Part shown: piece after piece, positions 1 through 9,366 of the stretch
Position numbering within the stretch: the first letter of the stretch is position 1
Layout of the letters: every line of letters begins with the position of its first letter
NCBI RefSeq assembly: GCF_018687715.1
Contig: NC_056752.1
Coordinates: 47,533,501-47,597,500, forward strand
DNA: 64,000 bases
Source of the DNA: Carya illinoinensis
Lineage: Eukaryota; Streptophyta; Magnoliopsida; Fagales; Juglandaceae
Direction: 5' to 3'
Translations under genes and position numbers: made by a program
Notes under the pieces: generated by a model
Database searches by the model: none
The model's input: only the letters and a program-made list of their open reading frames with translations
What the model was told of the DNA's origin: nothing

Positions 1-303
1 TTGGATTCTAATAGTTCATCTGACATGCTTTTTAGGTGCTTCTGTAATAGACTACTTGCCGTCTAGTTGAGGAACTGTTAATGCCTGGTTCCTAAGTAGG
101 TAACTTCCATCTGAGCAACTGATTGATGGGAAAAGAATACGAAGTTTATGTATGAGAGTCAGGGCAAGTACGCATGTCCAACTCTTGTTTGAAGGACTAG
201 TTTATCAGGGCAAGCTTGTGCTATCTGTCCATGTAACTTTTGTGTATCCGGGAATTGGTGATGTATGACCAATAGAGAAATGTTAACTCCCCACTCACGA
301 CTG

Positions 304-1018
304 TTACCAACAAAGCGCCACCCCAATGAAAACAAGGCCGATATGAATGGTTTCCGGTGGATTGGATATTTTACCTTCTTTCTAATCGATTGTACTGTGG
401 TCTAAATAAATTCTTCAAATTTGACTCTGATGAGGTCATCTCAAGATGATAAAAGTCATTGCTGCCAAATTATCTCATGAACAAATGATGATCCAAAATG
501 AGATTCAGTAAGAGGATTCCACTTTCAAATTTCCGTATTTTTCCTGTACTCGTGGACTACAAGTATAAAAGTCGAGCCCAACCATCGCTGCCCCACAAAT
601 ATAAGTTTACTGAGCCAAGTAATTATCATGTTTCTACGACCCATAATAATGGAAACATAACATAAGATACAAAAAACAACTCGATCCGAGAAAGTGAATA
701 TTAGAAAGAATGAAACCCGACAGATTCGCATCTTGTAAATGACACTCATTTGACAAAACAATCAGGAAAGAACCAAAAATTGAAAAAATAATTAAATTTA
801 TGATGCTACGTACCAGTAGAGTCACCGCGTACAAATTGTTGAAGCTTATCAACACGGGGGTTGATTGATCTTGTGGTAGCCTCCACGCCATTATTCCCGT
901 GGCTTTCGTCTCTCTTCTCCATCCTCACCTGTTTCGACGCAATAATCCCCAAGTTTCGGGAAGATATTGCCCGGGTTATTGACTGCAGGCTTCGTATCTG
1001 GAAGAGTGTGTGACCCAT
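304..1018 (-). CDS. Probable small two-exon protein with N-terminal targeting-like leader and C-terminal membrane segment
   Basis: Two exons are proposed on the minus strand: 1018-814 and 377-304, joined phase 1, giving 92 residues. Exon 1 begins MGHTLFQIRSLQSITRAISS, a basic, Ser/Arg-rich leader of mitochondrial type, and ends in a good donor (GTACGT). Exon 2 reads EGKISNPPETIHIGLVFIGV and then a short hydrophobic tail ending in a stop, which looks like a single C-terminal membrane span. The lengths sum to a multiple of three. The weak point is the exon 2 acceptor, which has a poor pyrimidine tract, so an extra or different exon is possible. I do not recognise the family. An organelle-membrane role is inferred from the leader and tail only. 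Confidence 0.4.
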
Positions 1019-2859
1019 AAGTGACCTAACGGCTGAACTAAAAATCGTTTGGATGGCTGGAAAATGTGTGGAACGGTTCGGTGGGTTTCATCTCCTGAAT
1101 CCATACAAAGATCGCAATGCTTGTACGGTTTGACCAATTAAAATTGTTAGTTCTCTGGGTGTGTTTTTATATTTACCGAAGATAAATGTTGGATTTATAA
1201 ACAGTTGATAAATTTGCACTTTCTGCTTTGTCATTCAGATTTTTCATATAAGAATTTTGAGATTTAAAATTAAATATTAAAATATTATATTTTAATATTA
1301 TTATTATTTTAGAATTTAAAAAAATAAGAAAAAAGTTAAATTATTTATTATATTTTATATGAAAATTTAAAAAAATTATAATAATGAGATGAAAATTTTG
1401 TGTTTGAGATGAAAATTTTTTGTAATCAAACAATACCCTTTAAAAAATTGAGTGCATATTTTTCATCCACATTAGCTTCATCAAATCTTAGAGTATCCAT
1501 CTTCCTTTCATCAAAGTTAATTTTAAAATTTAACGAAATGTACATAATTTTTATAAATTCAAAACTTTCGTATTTATAACTCCACGTTAGATTAGTCATT
1601 TGATTTATTAAAATAATAATATAAATTTATTTTTTTAATAATAATATTTTAATTTATTTTTCATATTTTATAATTACACTAACCATATCCACATTAATAA
1701 TTTAATTTGATATTTAAATTATTGATTCCCAAATTGAAGCATTTTTTTTCAATTTATGCAAATTAATCATCTGGTATTATTTTGCACGTCCAGGACACTA
1801 TTATATGTGCACCAACATGATAATTGTAGTCTTTATTATAATCATTTAGCATCGACAAGAAAGCACATTCTCAAGAGTTAGTTAAGAAAAACATTAATCT
1901 CTCACATTGTACCTCGAACATGATTAGAGCCCTTTACAAAGTATTGAGCTTCAACCAAATGTAGCTTTTATTTTTTTTGTTCTATAACAACTAAACTAAG
2001 GTAAAAGACATTTGCTTGATGAGTAGTAGTTCTTTAAATTTGAAGGAACCACAAGTTTTATTGTAGCTTATATCTTCCCATTTATCTTTTTAGCTAATCC
2101 AAATTTAATCTAATGAAATTTATTATATTTTACATTTAGTTAGGCTCTTGATGAAATCAATATCAATGCTGTTATACACTCTAAGATTATACATAGCATT
2201 ACTCCATTCGTAAAAATAAAAAATAAGAAGTGAAAACTATAAAGTCTATTTTAAACAAAGTGAATTTACAATTAACCTAAAAATAAGGGGGGGGGAACAT
2301 TAAAACGAGTTCTCATTAGTTATATAAAATGTAATACATTTATTATGTTTAGATATTTTTTAAGGAAAAATTAAAGATTGAGAAGCAAAAATAAAATAAA
2401 ATAGGGTATGTAAAGTGTCGTTATTTGGAACACGTCTAATAATCGGTGCAAAACCATTCAAATCGACGTCAAAAAACAAAAAGTAAAAATATTTAGTTTA
2501 ATTTAAATTGGCGAAATGAATTTGCAGTGTAGAAGGCGTAAGTAGTGTATAATTATTTTAAAAAATAAAAAATATAAAATTTTTATGAAAATAAATTTTT
2601 TGAATAATAAGTTAAATGTTATGAAATTAAAATAGAAATAATATTACAAGAGAAATCGTTGTTATTCAATAATGAAAACTTTAAATTTATACAAGTGAAT
2701 GATATTATATATAGAAGAGTATAAATGTGATTTATGTATAATTTAAATTATAATTAATGATTAAAGATGGTTATAATTAACAATTAAGAGCAGTCATACT
2801 TAATGATTAAAACAAGTCAGCTTAAATTATAATTAACGGTTAAAAATAGACATAATTAA
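1019..2859. other. AT-rich intergenic spacer
   Basis: No convincing coding exon is seen on either strand. The stretch is very AT-rich, with short A and T tracts and a G run near 2287-2295. The part at 1240-1440 (repeated gagatgaaaatttt-like words next to an AT-rich core) resembles a decayed MITE, but I cannot define its ends. Confidence 0.5.
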
Positions 2860-2864
2860 TAATT

Positions 2865-3143
2865 TGTTATAAACTCAATGAAAAGGGGAGAGTTTCAAGA
2901 GATTGAGAGAGAATGAGAGAGGAGATTTTCTTATTGATATGTTATCAAACTTATGAATTCCTTAAAGGATTCAACGATATACATAGGCGTACAAAGGGGA
3001 CTATGCTAGCTCACTATGCTACTACTATGCTGGCACTATGCACTATGCATATGTCGGCCAACTCACTATGCTAATACTATGCATTTGACGGCTAGTTCAA
3101 GGTGGTCATACAATTTATTTTACAACAATGTTATTTTACAACA
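2865..3143 (-). repeat. LTR, left copy (3' LTR in element orientation)
   Basis: It begins TGTTATAAACTCAATG and ends TTTTACAACA on the plus strand, and matches 8918-9221. It contains iterated actatgc words, and copy-number change in these explains the 25-bp length difference between the LTRs. Confidence 0.92.
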
Positions 3144-3154
3144 CTCCCCCTTTG
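3144..3154 (-). other. Polypurine tract of the LTR element
   Basis: On the minus strand AAAGGGGGAG directly precedes the TG of the 3' LTR, the expected site for plus-strand priming. Confidence 0.8.
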
Positions 3155-3284
3155 GATGACCACATATAATGAATATGCCTCATTAAAACCTTGCCAAGGG
3201 AAAACCCTGTGGAAAAAAAACCAATGACGAAGGAAAAAGAGTACAATATTCATGTGTACCGTAAAATACTTTAAGATTGCCTCA

Positions 3285-3725
3285 TTAAAATCTTGTAAAA
3301 GAAAACCTAGTGGGATAAAACCTTAGCGAAGGAAAAAGAGTACAATCAGCATAAGTCTTCAAGACATTACTCCTCCTGAAAAGTGCATGATAAAAGGTCT
3401 TCAAATCTCTGCATTCTAATGTTCTGCACAATTTTCTTAAATATTGCAGTTGTAGTTGTTGTACTATCATTAATCACTGGAAGACCACACTTTTCTTGAA
3501 TATGTTGGATCATTGATCTTAGCCAATGCATTCTCGACTTGCTTTATGAATTGCAATGATCTCTGAGTGATTTGAAGAGGTAGCAGATAGTGTTTGTTTG
3601 ACAGATCTCCATGATATAGCAGAATTTCCATAAGTAAATACATATCCAGTTTGAGATCTACCTCTGTGTGGATCTGAAAGATAACATGCATCTACATATC
3701 CAACTAATTGTGGATTTGAACCATG
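3285..3725 (-). pseudogene. Copia RNase H remnant
   Basis: Reading the minus strand from about 3725, the frame shows the hallmark copia RNase H order: GYVDACYLSDPHRGRSQTGY, then ISWRSVKQTL, then SSNHSEIIAIHKASREC. A one-base deletion after ECI shifts the frame where IWLRSMIQ would be expected, and the rest continues in another frame to about 3285. Everything upstream of this block (gag, protease, integrase, most of reverse transcriptase) is missing. This places the element in Ty1/copia and shows it cannot make its own enzymes. Confidence 0.85.
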
Positions 3726-4012
3726 TTGATAAAATAATCACAACTGGATCTTTCTGCTCATCACTACTCTTCTGGAGTTGTGCTCTTCTGGAGTTCTTGT
3801 AAATAACACAGTTAGTAGAGAATTCATCAACATTAAACCGCTAACCTCATTTTTTAATAAAAACGGTGGCCAACCTTTTTAGATCAGACAAGCATTGCAG
3901 GCTTTTTCAACTCTTCTGTAGGTGTCAGGCGTGCTGTCAGGCGCCGCAGAGCTATGAAGCTATATTTCAACTCTTTTCTCTTGCTTCACGAGAGATGCTA
4001 TATCATAATTTT

Positions 4013-4024
4013 CTCTATAAAAGA
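4013..4024 (+). promoter_or_regulatory. TATA box for the antisense ORF
   Basis: CTCTATAAAAGA lies about 100 bp upstream of the ATG at 4124, on the strand opposite to the element's own transcript. The leader between them is C/T-rich. Its use as a promoter is inferred. Confidence 0.4.
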
Positions 4025-4123
4025 GATATTCAGCTCATCTTCATTCGCATCTCATATTCTTCACTTTTCTGTAATCATACTGCATTTTTACTCTGCAATC
4101 TCTTTCTGCATTTTTATCCTGCA

Positions 4124-4549
4124 ATGGCTCAGCGATCTTCTCATGGCCAATATATGAGGTACTCTGCACCTCGTTCATCAGCTGTTCCTGCTTCTACCAC
4201 AGGTGCTATCATGCAGTATAATGATCTGACTCATAGGTCAGATAATGAAGCTATCTATGAGCTTGTGAGTCTCGGTACTCGATACTCATCATTCATTGTC
4301 GCATTTTCTCAGCGACTGCAATCCAGAACTTGTGGAGTTGACAAACTCCATGAGAATATTGCTATACTTCAGCGACTTCTTCTGGAGTCCAATATGAAGA
4401 TAGGAGCAATAAAACAAGAGAATAAGAATTTAAAATCCTTGCTTAAATCTTCTTTTCGATTGCCTACCCCTTTAGATAGGGATGCCATGCAGATTCTTGA
4501 AGAACAAGAGCGTTTGAAGAATGAGGCAAAGTGCCTCAAATTTCTGTAA
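4124..4549 (+). CDS. Antisense ORF inside the LTR element, coiled-coil protein of unknown function
   Basis: This 141-residue ORF runs opposite to the retrotransposon. An in-frame ATG exists at 3866, but the ATG at 4124 follows a TATA box and a C/T-rich leader, so I prefer it. The N-terminal half is Ser/Ala-rich (begins MAQRSSHGQYMRYSAP). The second half has regularly spaced Leu/Ile with charged residues (ENIAILQRLLLES, then KQENKNLKSLLKSS), a probable coiled coil. No catalytic motif is visible. Antisense ORFs between pol and the 3' LTR are known in some plant LTR families, mainly Ty3/gypsy Tat-type. Whether this one is conserved in related elements is untested. It could also be a captured host exon or a chance ORF. 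Confidence 0.45.
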   Translation: MAQRSSHGQYMRYSAPRSSAVPASTTGAIMQYNDLTHRSDNEAIYELVSLGTRYSSFIVAFSQRLQSRTCGVDKLHENIAILQRLLLESNMKIGAIKQENKNLKSLLKSSFRLPTPLDRDAMQILEEQERLKNEAKCLKFL

Positions 4550-4599
4550 TTTTTTTCTTCAAGATAATAAAATAGTATTTCACAAATATTCATATTTGT

Positions 4600-7100
4600 G
4601 TATCTATCATCTGGTAGATTTCTGTATGCTCCCTTTTATTTCTTCTTTAATAATGCACACTTCATATCAAACCCATAATATGAATCTAAAATACTAATTG
4701 TATTAAAAGATGGTATTTCATGACTAATAATATCATCCATCTTTCCCTTAAAGCCGCAAGGGTTTCAGATTTGTATTTCAAATATGTGCAGTTTTCATGA
4801 GCTATTCTGGAGCCTCAATGACATTTAAATCATATATATAAACTACAATAATAGTTTGTTTCCATTTGCGTTTAGATTGCTTTAGATCATATAAGGATCT
4901 TTGAAACTTGATAGAATACATATTTCCAGATGTATTCATATTAGAAGTTTCAGACATTTTCTATCATTCAGGAATTTTCATATATATATCATGATCCAGT
5001 GATCCATATAAATATGCAGTTAATCATGCATATCCAAACTCTCGATAACTTTCAAGCTAATAAAAATCTTAATATGATTTCAACCACTTTAAAATCATAT
5101 CAATATTGTTTCTTCGAGAAACTAACTTGTGATTTCTATATCACATTTTCATATTAAAAATTTCAAGCTTTTTATATCAAAAATCACCTCTTTAGGTGTT
5201 TGGACTTCAAGTCCATATTTATCACATTTACTTAGTGATATCAATTCTGCAGGAATTGAGAAACTGACTCATGATTTATATATCACATTTTTATTTTCTT
5301 TCCATAAATACCCACTGACATTCAACAAGCATCACCTCTTTAGGTGTTTGGACTATAAGTCCCGATACATCATATTTTACTAGTGAATCAATTCTACAGG
5401 AATTGTTTCTTTCAAATTTGGCCAATATTTTACGTCTTATTTTTCGACGATTCTTGATTCACTTTCATCATTACTTCTAGTAATGTCAATTGCCATCTCA
5501 TATGGAAATACGTTGTCGACAACGATTTTATTTCTATCCATAATTTTTCCATTATTCATGAAATGTAACGAGATCTCGTTATTTTCAGGTACATGTCCCT
5601 CTTCAAGGGAAGACATTTTCATGAAAAACCTCTTCAGGAGGCACTCTTCAAGAGTTTATATAGGAGAATTTTATACAGAAAATTTGGATGGACTTTATTG
5701 CTTGTTTTTGTGGGTATGGCCTCTTCAGGAGCACCAAATTATTTGTGCCTTTCTCTTTTGAGATGCTCTATCTTTTGTATCAATAAGTCTCACATGTCTT
5801 TAGACTGCTGAATTTCTTAATTGTCCTACAGGGACTTCAATTCTCGCTGGGATTTTAACAGCTAGAATATGAGACATTTGTATCTTATTGCATCCAAAAT
5901 TTAATTATCATCTGAACTTCTGGTTCACATATGATAATCAATATAACGTCGAATTATTTCATCTTATTTGCTTCTGGCAAATTTTTCTTTCCACTTCTGG
6001 TGATAAGACTTTATAGTAAAAGAATCTTCTGGTTCTTTTATGGACGTCCATATGAAAATCATTCGACTTATCGTAATTGATTTTGGATGATCAAGATAAC
6101 CATAAAAAGATACAAATATTTTGAATCGTATCACCTTTTGATGCATCATAATATTTGATTCAATAACTTGTATAATATCATCTCAAAAGAGAAAGCTTAC
6201 AGTTTTTCCAATACGAGCTTCTGGCCCGAAAAGATATTCATTATCACGTCCAATCTCTTAGTTTCTTTGAATGAAACACATCATTCTTTTCACTTCAGGG
6301 AATAGAATGATATAAATTCATTATCTTTCACTTCAGGGAATAATGTAGATCTAGTAAGACGTGACTAATGATTATCATTAAAAGTTCATTATTTTGCTCA
6401 GTCACTAAAAGACCAGATATAAATTTAGAATATATTGTGAACGTTTACATTTTATATTGCTACTTCAGGAGCATACTCGATATTGCTACTTCAAGAGCAC
6501 ATTCGAGACGTTCATTCAAATATATATTCTTTTCACAATTTCAATTATGCAACTTCAGGTGCATAAATCATAATGAGCTTTTTGGTACACGTATCACTCA
6601 TTTAAACTATGAGATACTCAAAAGCTATTATTGATTTAGGGCGATTCTTCAGGGATGCTTCATTTTCATTCTCAGATAAATCATATCATCAATAAATAAA
6701 ACTTATATCTAAACTATGTAAATAAACATAGAATTTATCAAATAATAATAATGAATATAATCATAAATATTCACCTCAGTAATAATATATTAAAAACTTA
6801 CTTGAAGTTAAAGATTACTAACTTCATAATTTGTTTTTCAACTGAATCTCTTGTAGCTGTCTCTAGACTTTATCACGTGTAAGCTTTTTGCGTGAGTTAT
6901 CAACTCCACTTTTTATTCAAAAGCTTTCAAGAAAAGTCTAACTTATCCAGCACCTCAATAATCATAATCTATCAAGTAAACATGTCAGAAAGTCAAGAAA
7001 AATAGCAGCCCATGAAACTCAAATGTTTAGCACGGAATTGAAAATAAGAATATAGCTTGCGAGGCGTGGGTCCTGCTCATTTTGGCACAAGCTCCAGAGG
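4600..7100. repeat. Repetitive noncoding interior of the LTR element
   Basis: About 2.5 kb without supported coding sequence. Diverged words recur: cacctctttaggtgtttgga at about 5187 and 5332, and cttcaggagca / cttcagggaat variants between 5620 and 6660. The pattern suggests old internal tandem duplication. Longer ORFs here have no recognisable motif. Confidence 0.55.
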
Positions 7101-7335
7101 TGGCCGATGCAGGTCTCCTTCTCTTTCATTATTTTTATTTTTATTTTATTTTTAAAATGTTGCCGACAAGCCCTACGCCTTTTAACTTTTCTTCTCCTGT
7201 AGGAAAAACTAATAGAAATTATTAATTAAATATAACATGTCAACCACTCTCGAAAGCTAATGAATTTGTTAGTCAATTATGGCATGCTAAATCATTAAAA
7301 AAAATTTCCTGTTCTTGCTAGCTGGAGCTCATCAA

Positions 7336-7602
7336 GTCCGGATTGGCGAATCCATCGCCACAAAAAACCGTATCTTACGAGTGCTGCGTGTCTTGCTCCA
7401 CGCTCTCCGAATTCCCTCCAATATAGTACATTTGATTGTGGTCATAACTGGCCAAAACCGAAACTAAGTTGTCAGTGAAAAACACTGTATCATCGTCTCC
7501 AATTACGAACCACCTCACGTTCGATAACCCGAGCTTGTAACTTCCTAAAACAACTTGGGCAATCCGAACGGCCGACTGGGAGCTCGAGAACCTGCTCCAA
7601 TC
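7336..7602 (-). pseudogene. DUF604 (GT31, fringe-like) glycosyltransferase fragment captured in the LTR element
   Basis: The minus-strand frame reads SAVRIAQVV, then LGLSNVRWFVIGDDDTVFFT, then NLVSVLASYDHNQMYYIGG, then NSESVEQD. This is the heart of the plant DUF604 family, including the GDDDTVFF metal/nucleotide-sugar motif. After about 90 residues a stop replaces the Tyr expected in HSYD, and the GGGGFAIS-type motif that should follow is degraded (CGDGFA). There is also a stop at the 5' side. It is therefore one broken exon piece, not a gene. It lies between the LTRs in the same orientation as the retrotransposon, which points to transduplication. Parent identity beyond the family is unknown. 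Confidence 0.8.
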
Positions 7603-7750
7603 CTTTTTCTATACTTTGGCTTTAACACATGCCAAGATCTGGTTTTTAACTCATGCTGAGGGAGCTGAGGATAGCACCGAGCTCCGACTCGGAGATCTGC
7701 CATGATACGATGGAATTCTCAGCTGAGGACATAGTAGCTGGCGAGGAGGC

Positions 7751-8086
7751 TCAGGATGTGGTCCAGCATAACCAGTGCATCTGGAAGGAAGAAATGGACG
7801 AGCGGGGATGTCTCGGCCATGTACGGTGGGTCCGGTGATGGTGAGAGCCATCCGATCTGTGAGCAGGGCCACTGGGGCTAGGTCTAGACAGCAACCGTTC
7901 AAACCAATACGCCATGGTGTGCTTCGCCTTCTCGTAGATAGACGAAGGTGTATTGAGGTGATTAGCACTGGCGAAATCCTCTGGTAACACTCTGCTTGCT
8001 TCCACCCCGCCGCCGGCAAGGCTCAAGATGGCCACAGAGATCATGACAAAGATGATCAAAAGGGTACTGGCCTTTCTGGAATTCAT
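7751..8086 (-). CDS. PIP/PIPL-like secreted peptide precursor carried by the LTR element (possibly decayed)
   Basis: The 111-residue ORF starts MNSRKASTLLIIFVMISVAI, a clear signal peptide ending near residue 29 (GGGVEA). Next comes SRVLPEDFASANHLNTPSSI, then YEKAKHTMAYWFERLLS, ending in RPSPSGPAH. This order (signal peptide, variable charged region, C-terminal S-G-P-S-x-x-G-x-G-H box) is that of PAMP-induced secreted peptides, which are cut to a short apoplastic immune or growth signal. Compared with the family box, a Gly is Arg and the last Gly is Ala, and the ORF runs on about 37 residues past the box instead of stopping. The peptide end may thus be damaged. It lies in sense with the retrotransposon transcript, next to the DUF604 fragment. 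Family assignment is by pattern. Confidence 0.6.
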   Translation of the reverse strand: MNSRKASTLLIIFVMISVAILSLAGGGVEASRVLPEDFASANHLNTPSSIYEKAKHTMAYWFERLLSRPSPSGPAHRSDGSHHHRTHRTWPRHPRSSISSFQMHWLCWTTS

Positions 8087-8119
8087 GATCTTGATCAGAA
8101 TTAGCGGCTAGAATTCAAT

Positions 8120-8640
8120 CTATAAACTTCTGTTTCTTTTGTGTAAATCGAAGAGGGCTAGAATCAGTTTTTGCAACTCCAACTCCAGTAAGGACACGGC
8201 CTTGCCTCCCGTCTCAGCGATTCCACTCCTTGTGGCTATGCTTCCTCTTGCTTACCAGCTCAGACAGGTCCTTCAACCTGGCCGACATCTGGTCCCTGAC
8301 TGATTCCGAATACCAGGCTTTCCTTAAAAGGAAGCTCGATCTTGCTTGCGCTGATCGGTAGCGCTCGGGATGGTGCTGCTCCGGTCCCTAACGTCGATGC
8401 CGAAGGTTGGACCCACAATAACCTCCATTTTAGTTTCCGGATGGTCCCGATTGAGAATTTCCTGGAGAACTCAGCATGTTGTTGAGGAACATCAAGGAAC
8501 TGCAGTGGGTGTCTCCACGCTCCAGTCATGGGTCAGAGGCTTAAATGAAAGAGATTTACGTGAGCTTGAGGAAGACAGCCGTGAGCTTGGACTAGTTGGT
8601 TCTTAGCAGCCTTTAGTGGCGTGAAAAGCTGAACATGGTC
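8120..8640 (-). other. GC-rich unidentified captured sequence
   Basis: This stretch is visibly richer in G and C than the rest of the element and continues the island that holds the PIP-like and DUF604 pieces. An 89-residue minus ORF spans 8260-8529 (begins MTGAWRHPLQFLDVPQQ), and an overlapping frame reads SVRDQMSARLKDLSELVSKR. I do not recognise a family. It is probably another decayed host fragment. Confidence 0.35.
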
Positions 8641-8902
8641 TTGAGAGAGAGATCCGAGAGAGAGGAAATATGGGCAAGCCCAGAGAACTCTTCTACCGGG
8701 TTTCAATCGTGAGTGGCCGAGCCATTCACGGCTTAAAACCTAGACCTTGAGCCACTCGGACGAGGATTCGAACACCTCGCAAAGTGAAAAATGGCAACGC
8801 AGCAAAACTGTTCGAACGAGACCAACATGTTGAGAGAAAGATTTGAGGGTAGTGATCTCCAGAAGGAGCTAGAGGTGGAAGATTTTTTTTTTTTTCTTTT
8901 AC

Positions 8903-8917
8903 ATCGTGCTGATAACG
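8903..8917 (-). other. Primer binding site of the LTR element
   Basis: On the minus strand the 5' LTR is followed at once by CGTTATCAGCACGAT. This is the PBS-like sequence at the same place and of the same style as the tRNA-complementary sites (…TATCAG…) of plant copia elements. Its position fixes the element's orientation. Confidence 0.75.
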
Positions 8918-9221
8918 TGTTATAAACTCAATGAAAAGGGGAGAGTTTCAAGAGATTGAGAGAGAATGAGAGAGGAGATTTTCTTATTGATATGTTATCA
9001 AACTTATGAATTCCTTAAAGGATTCAACGATATATATAGGCGTACAAATGAGACTATGCTAGCTCACTATGCTAGTACTATACTGGCACTATGCACTATG
9101 CATATGTCGGCCAACTCACTATGCTAGTACTATGCTAGCACTATGCACTATATACTATGCACTTGATGGCTAGTTCAAGATGGTCATATAATTTATTTTA
9201 CAATAATATTATTTTACAACA
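8918..9221 (-). repeat. LTR, right copy (5' LTR in element orientation)
   Basis: It matches 2865-3143 end to end apart from about a dozen substitutions and one extra block of actatgc-type repeats. It is followed directly by TAATT, the second target-site copy. In element orientation this is the promoter LTR. Confidence 0.92.
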
Positions 9222-9366
9222 TAATTAAAGATAATTTTAATTGATAGTTAAAAGACGACGATACAAACCGATTTATAACACTCAATTTTTTTCAAATAGT
9301 CACTTCTGCCAACCAGACTTCGTTTTGCCGTACTTACCTTCTTGCGACAACTTGTCAATAAGCGAA

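Larger units (their letters stand above)
2865..9221 (-). mobile_element. Non-autonomous Ty1/copia-type LTR retrotransposon carrying host gene fragments
   Basis: Two direct repeats of about 279 and 304 bp bound the element at 2865-3143 and 8918-9221. Both have TG...CA ends, and the whole is flanked by the 5-bp target duplication TAATT (2860-2864 and 9222-9226). A tRNA-primer-binding-like sequence touches the right LTR and a polypurine tract touches the left LTR, so the element reads on the minus strand. The 5.8-kb interior keeps only the RNase H end of copia pol. There is no recognisable gag, protease, integrase or polymerase palm. Instead it holds a plus-strand ORF, about 2.5 kb of repetitive noncoding DNA, and a GC-richer island at about 7330-8640 with host-like gene pieces. 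The two LTRs differ by about a dozen substitutions and one gap of about 25 bp, so the insertion is not very recent. Mobilisation would need proteins from another element. Confidence 0.9.

Noticed and set aside
3954..6634. Several 60-90-residue ORFs in the LTR interior
   Set aside because: Repetitive, Phe/Ile/Ser-rich translations with no motif. Treated as noncoding retrotransposon DNA.
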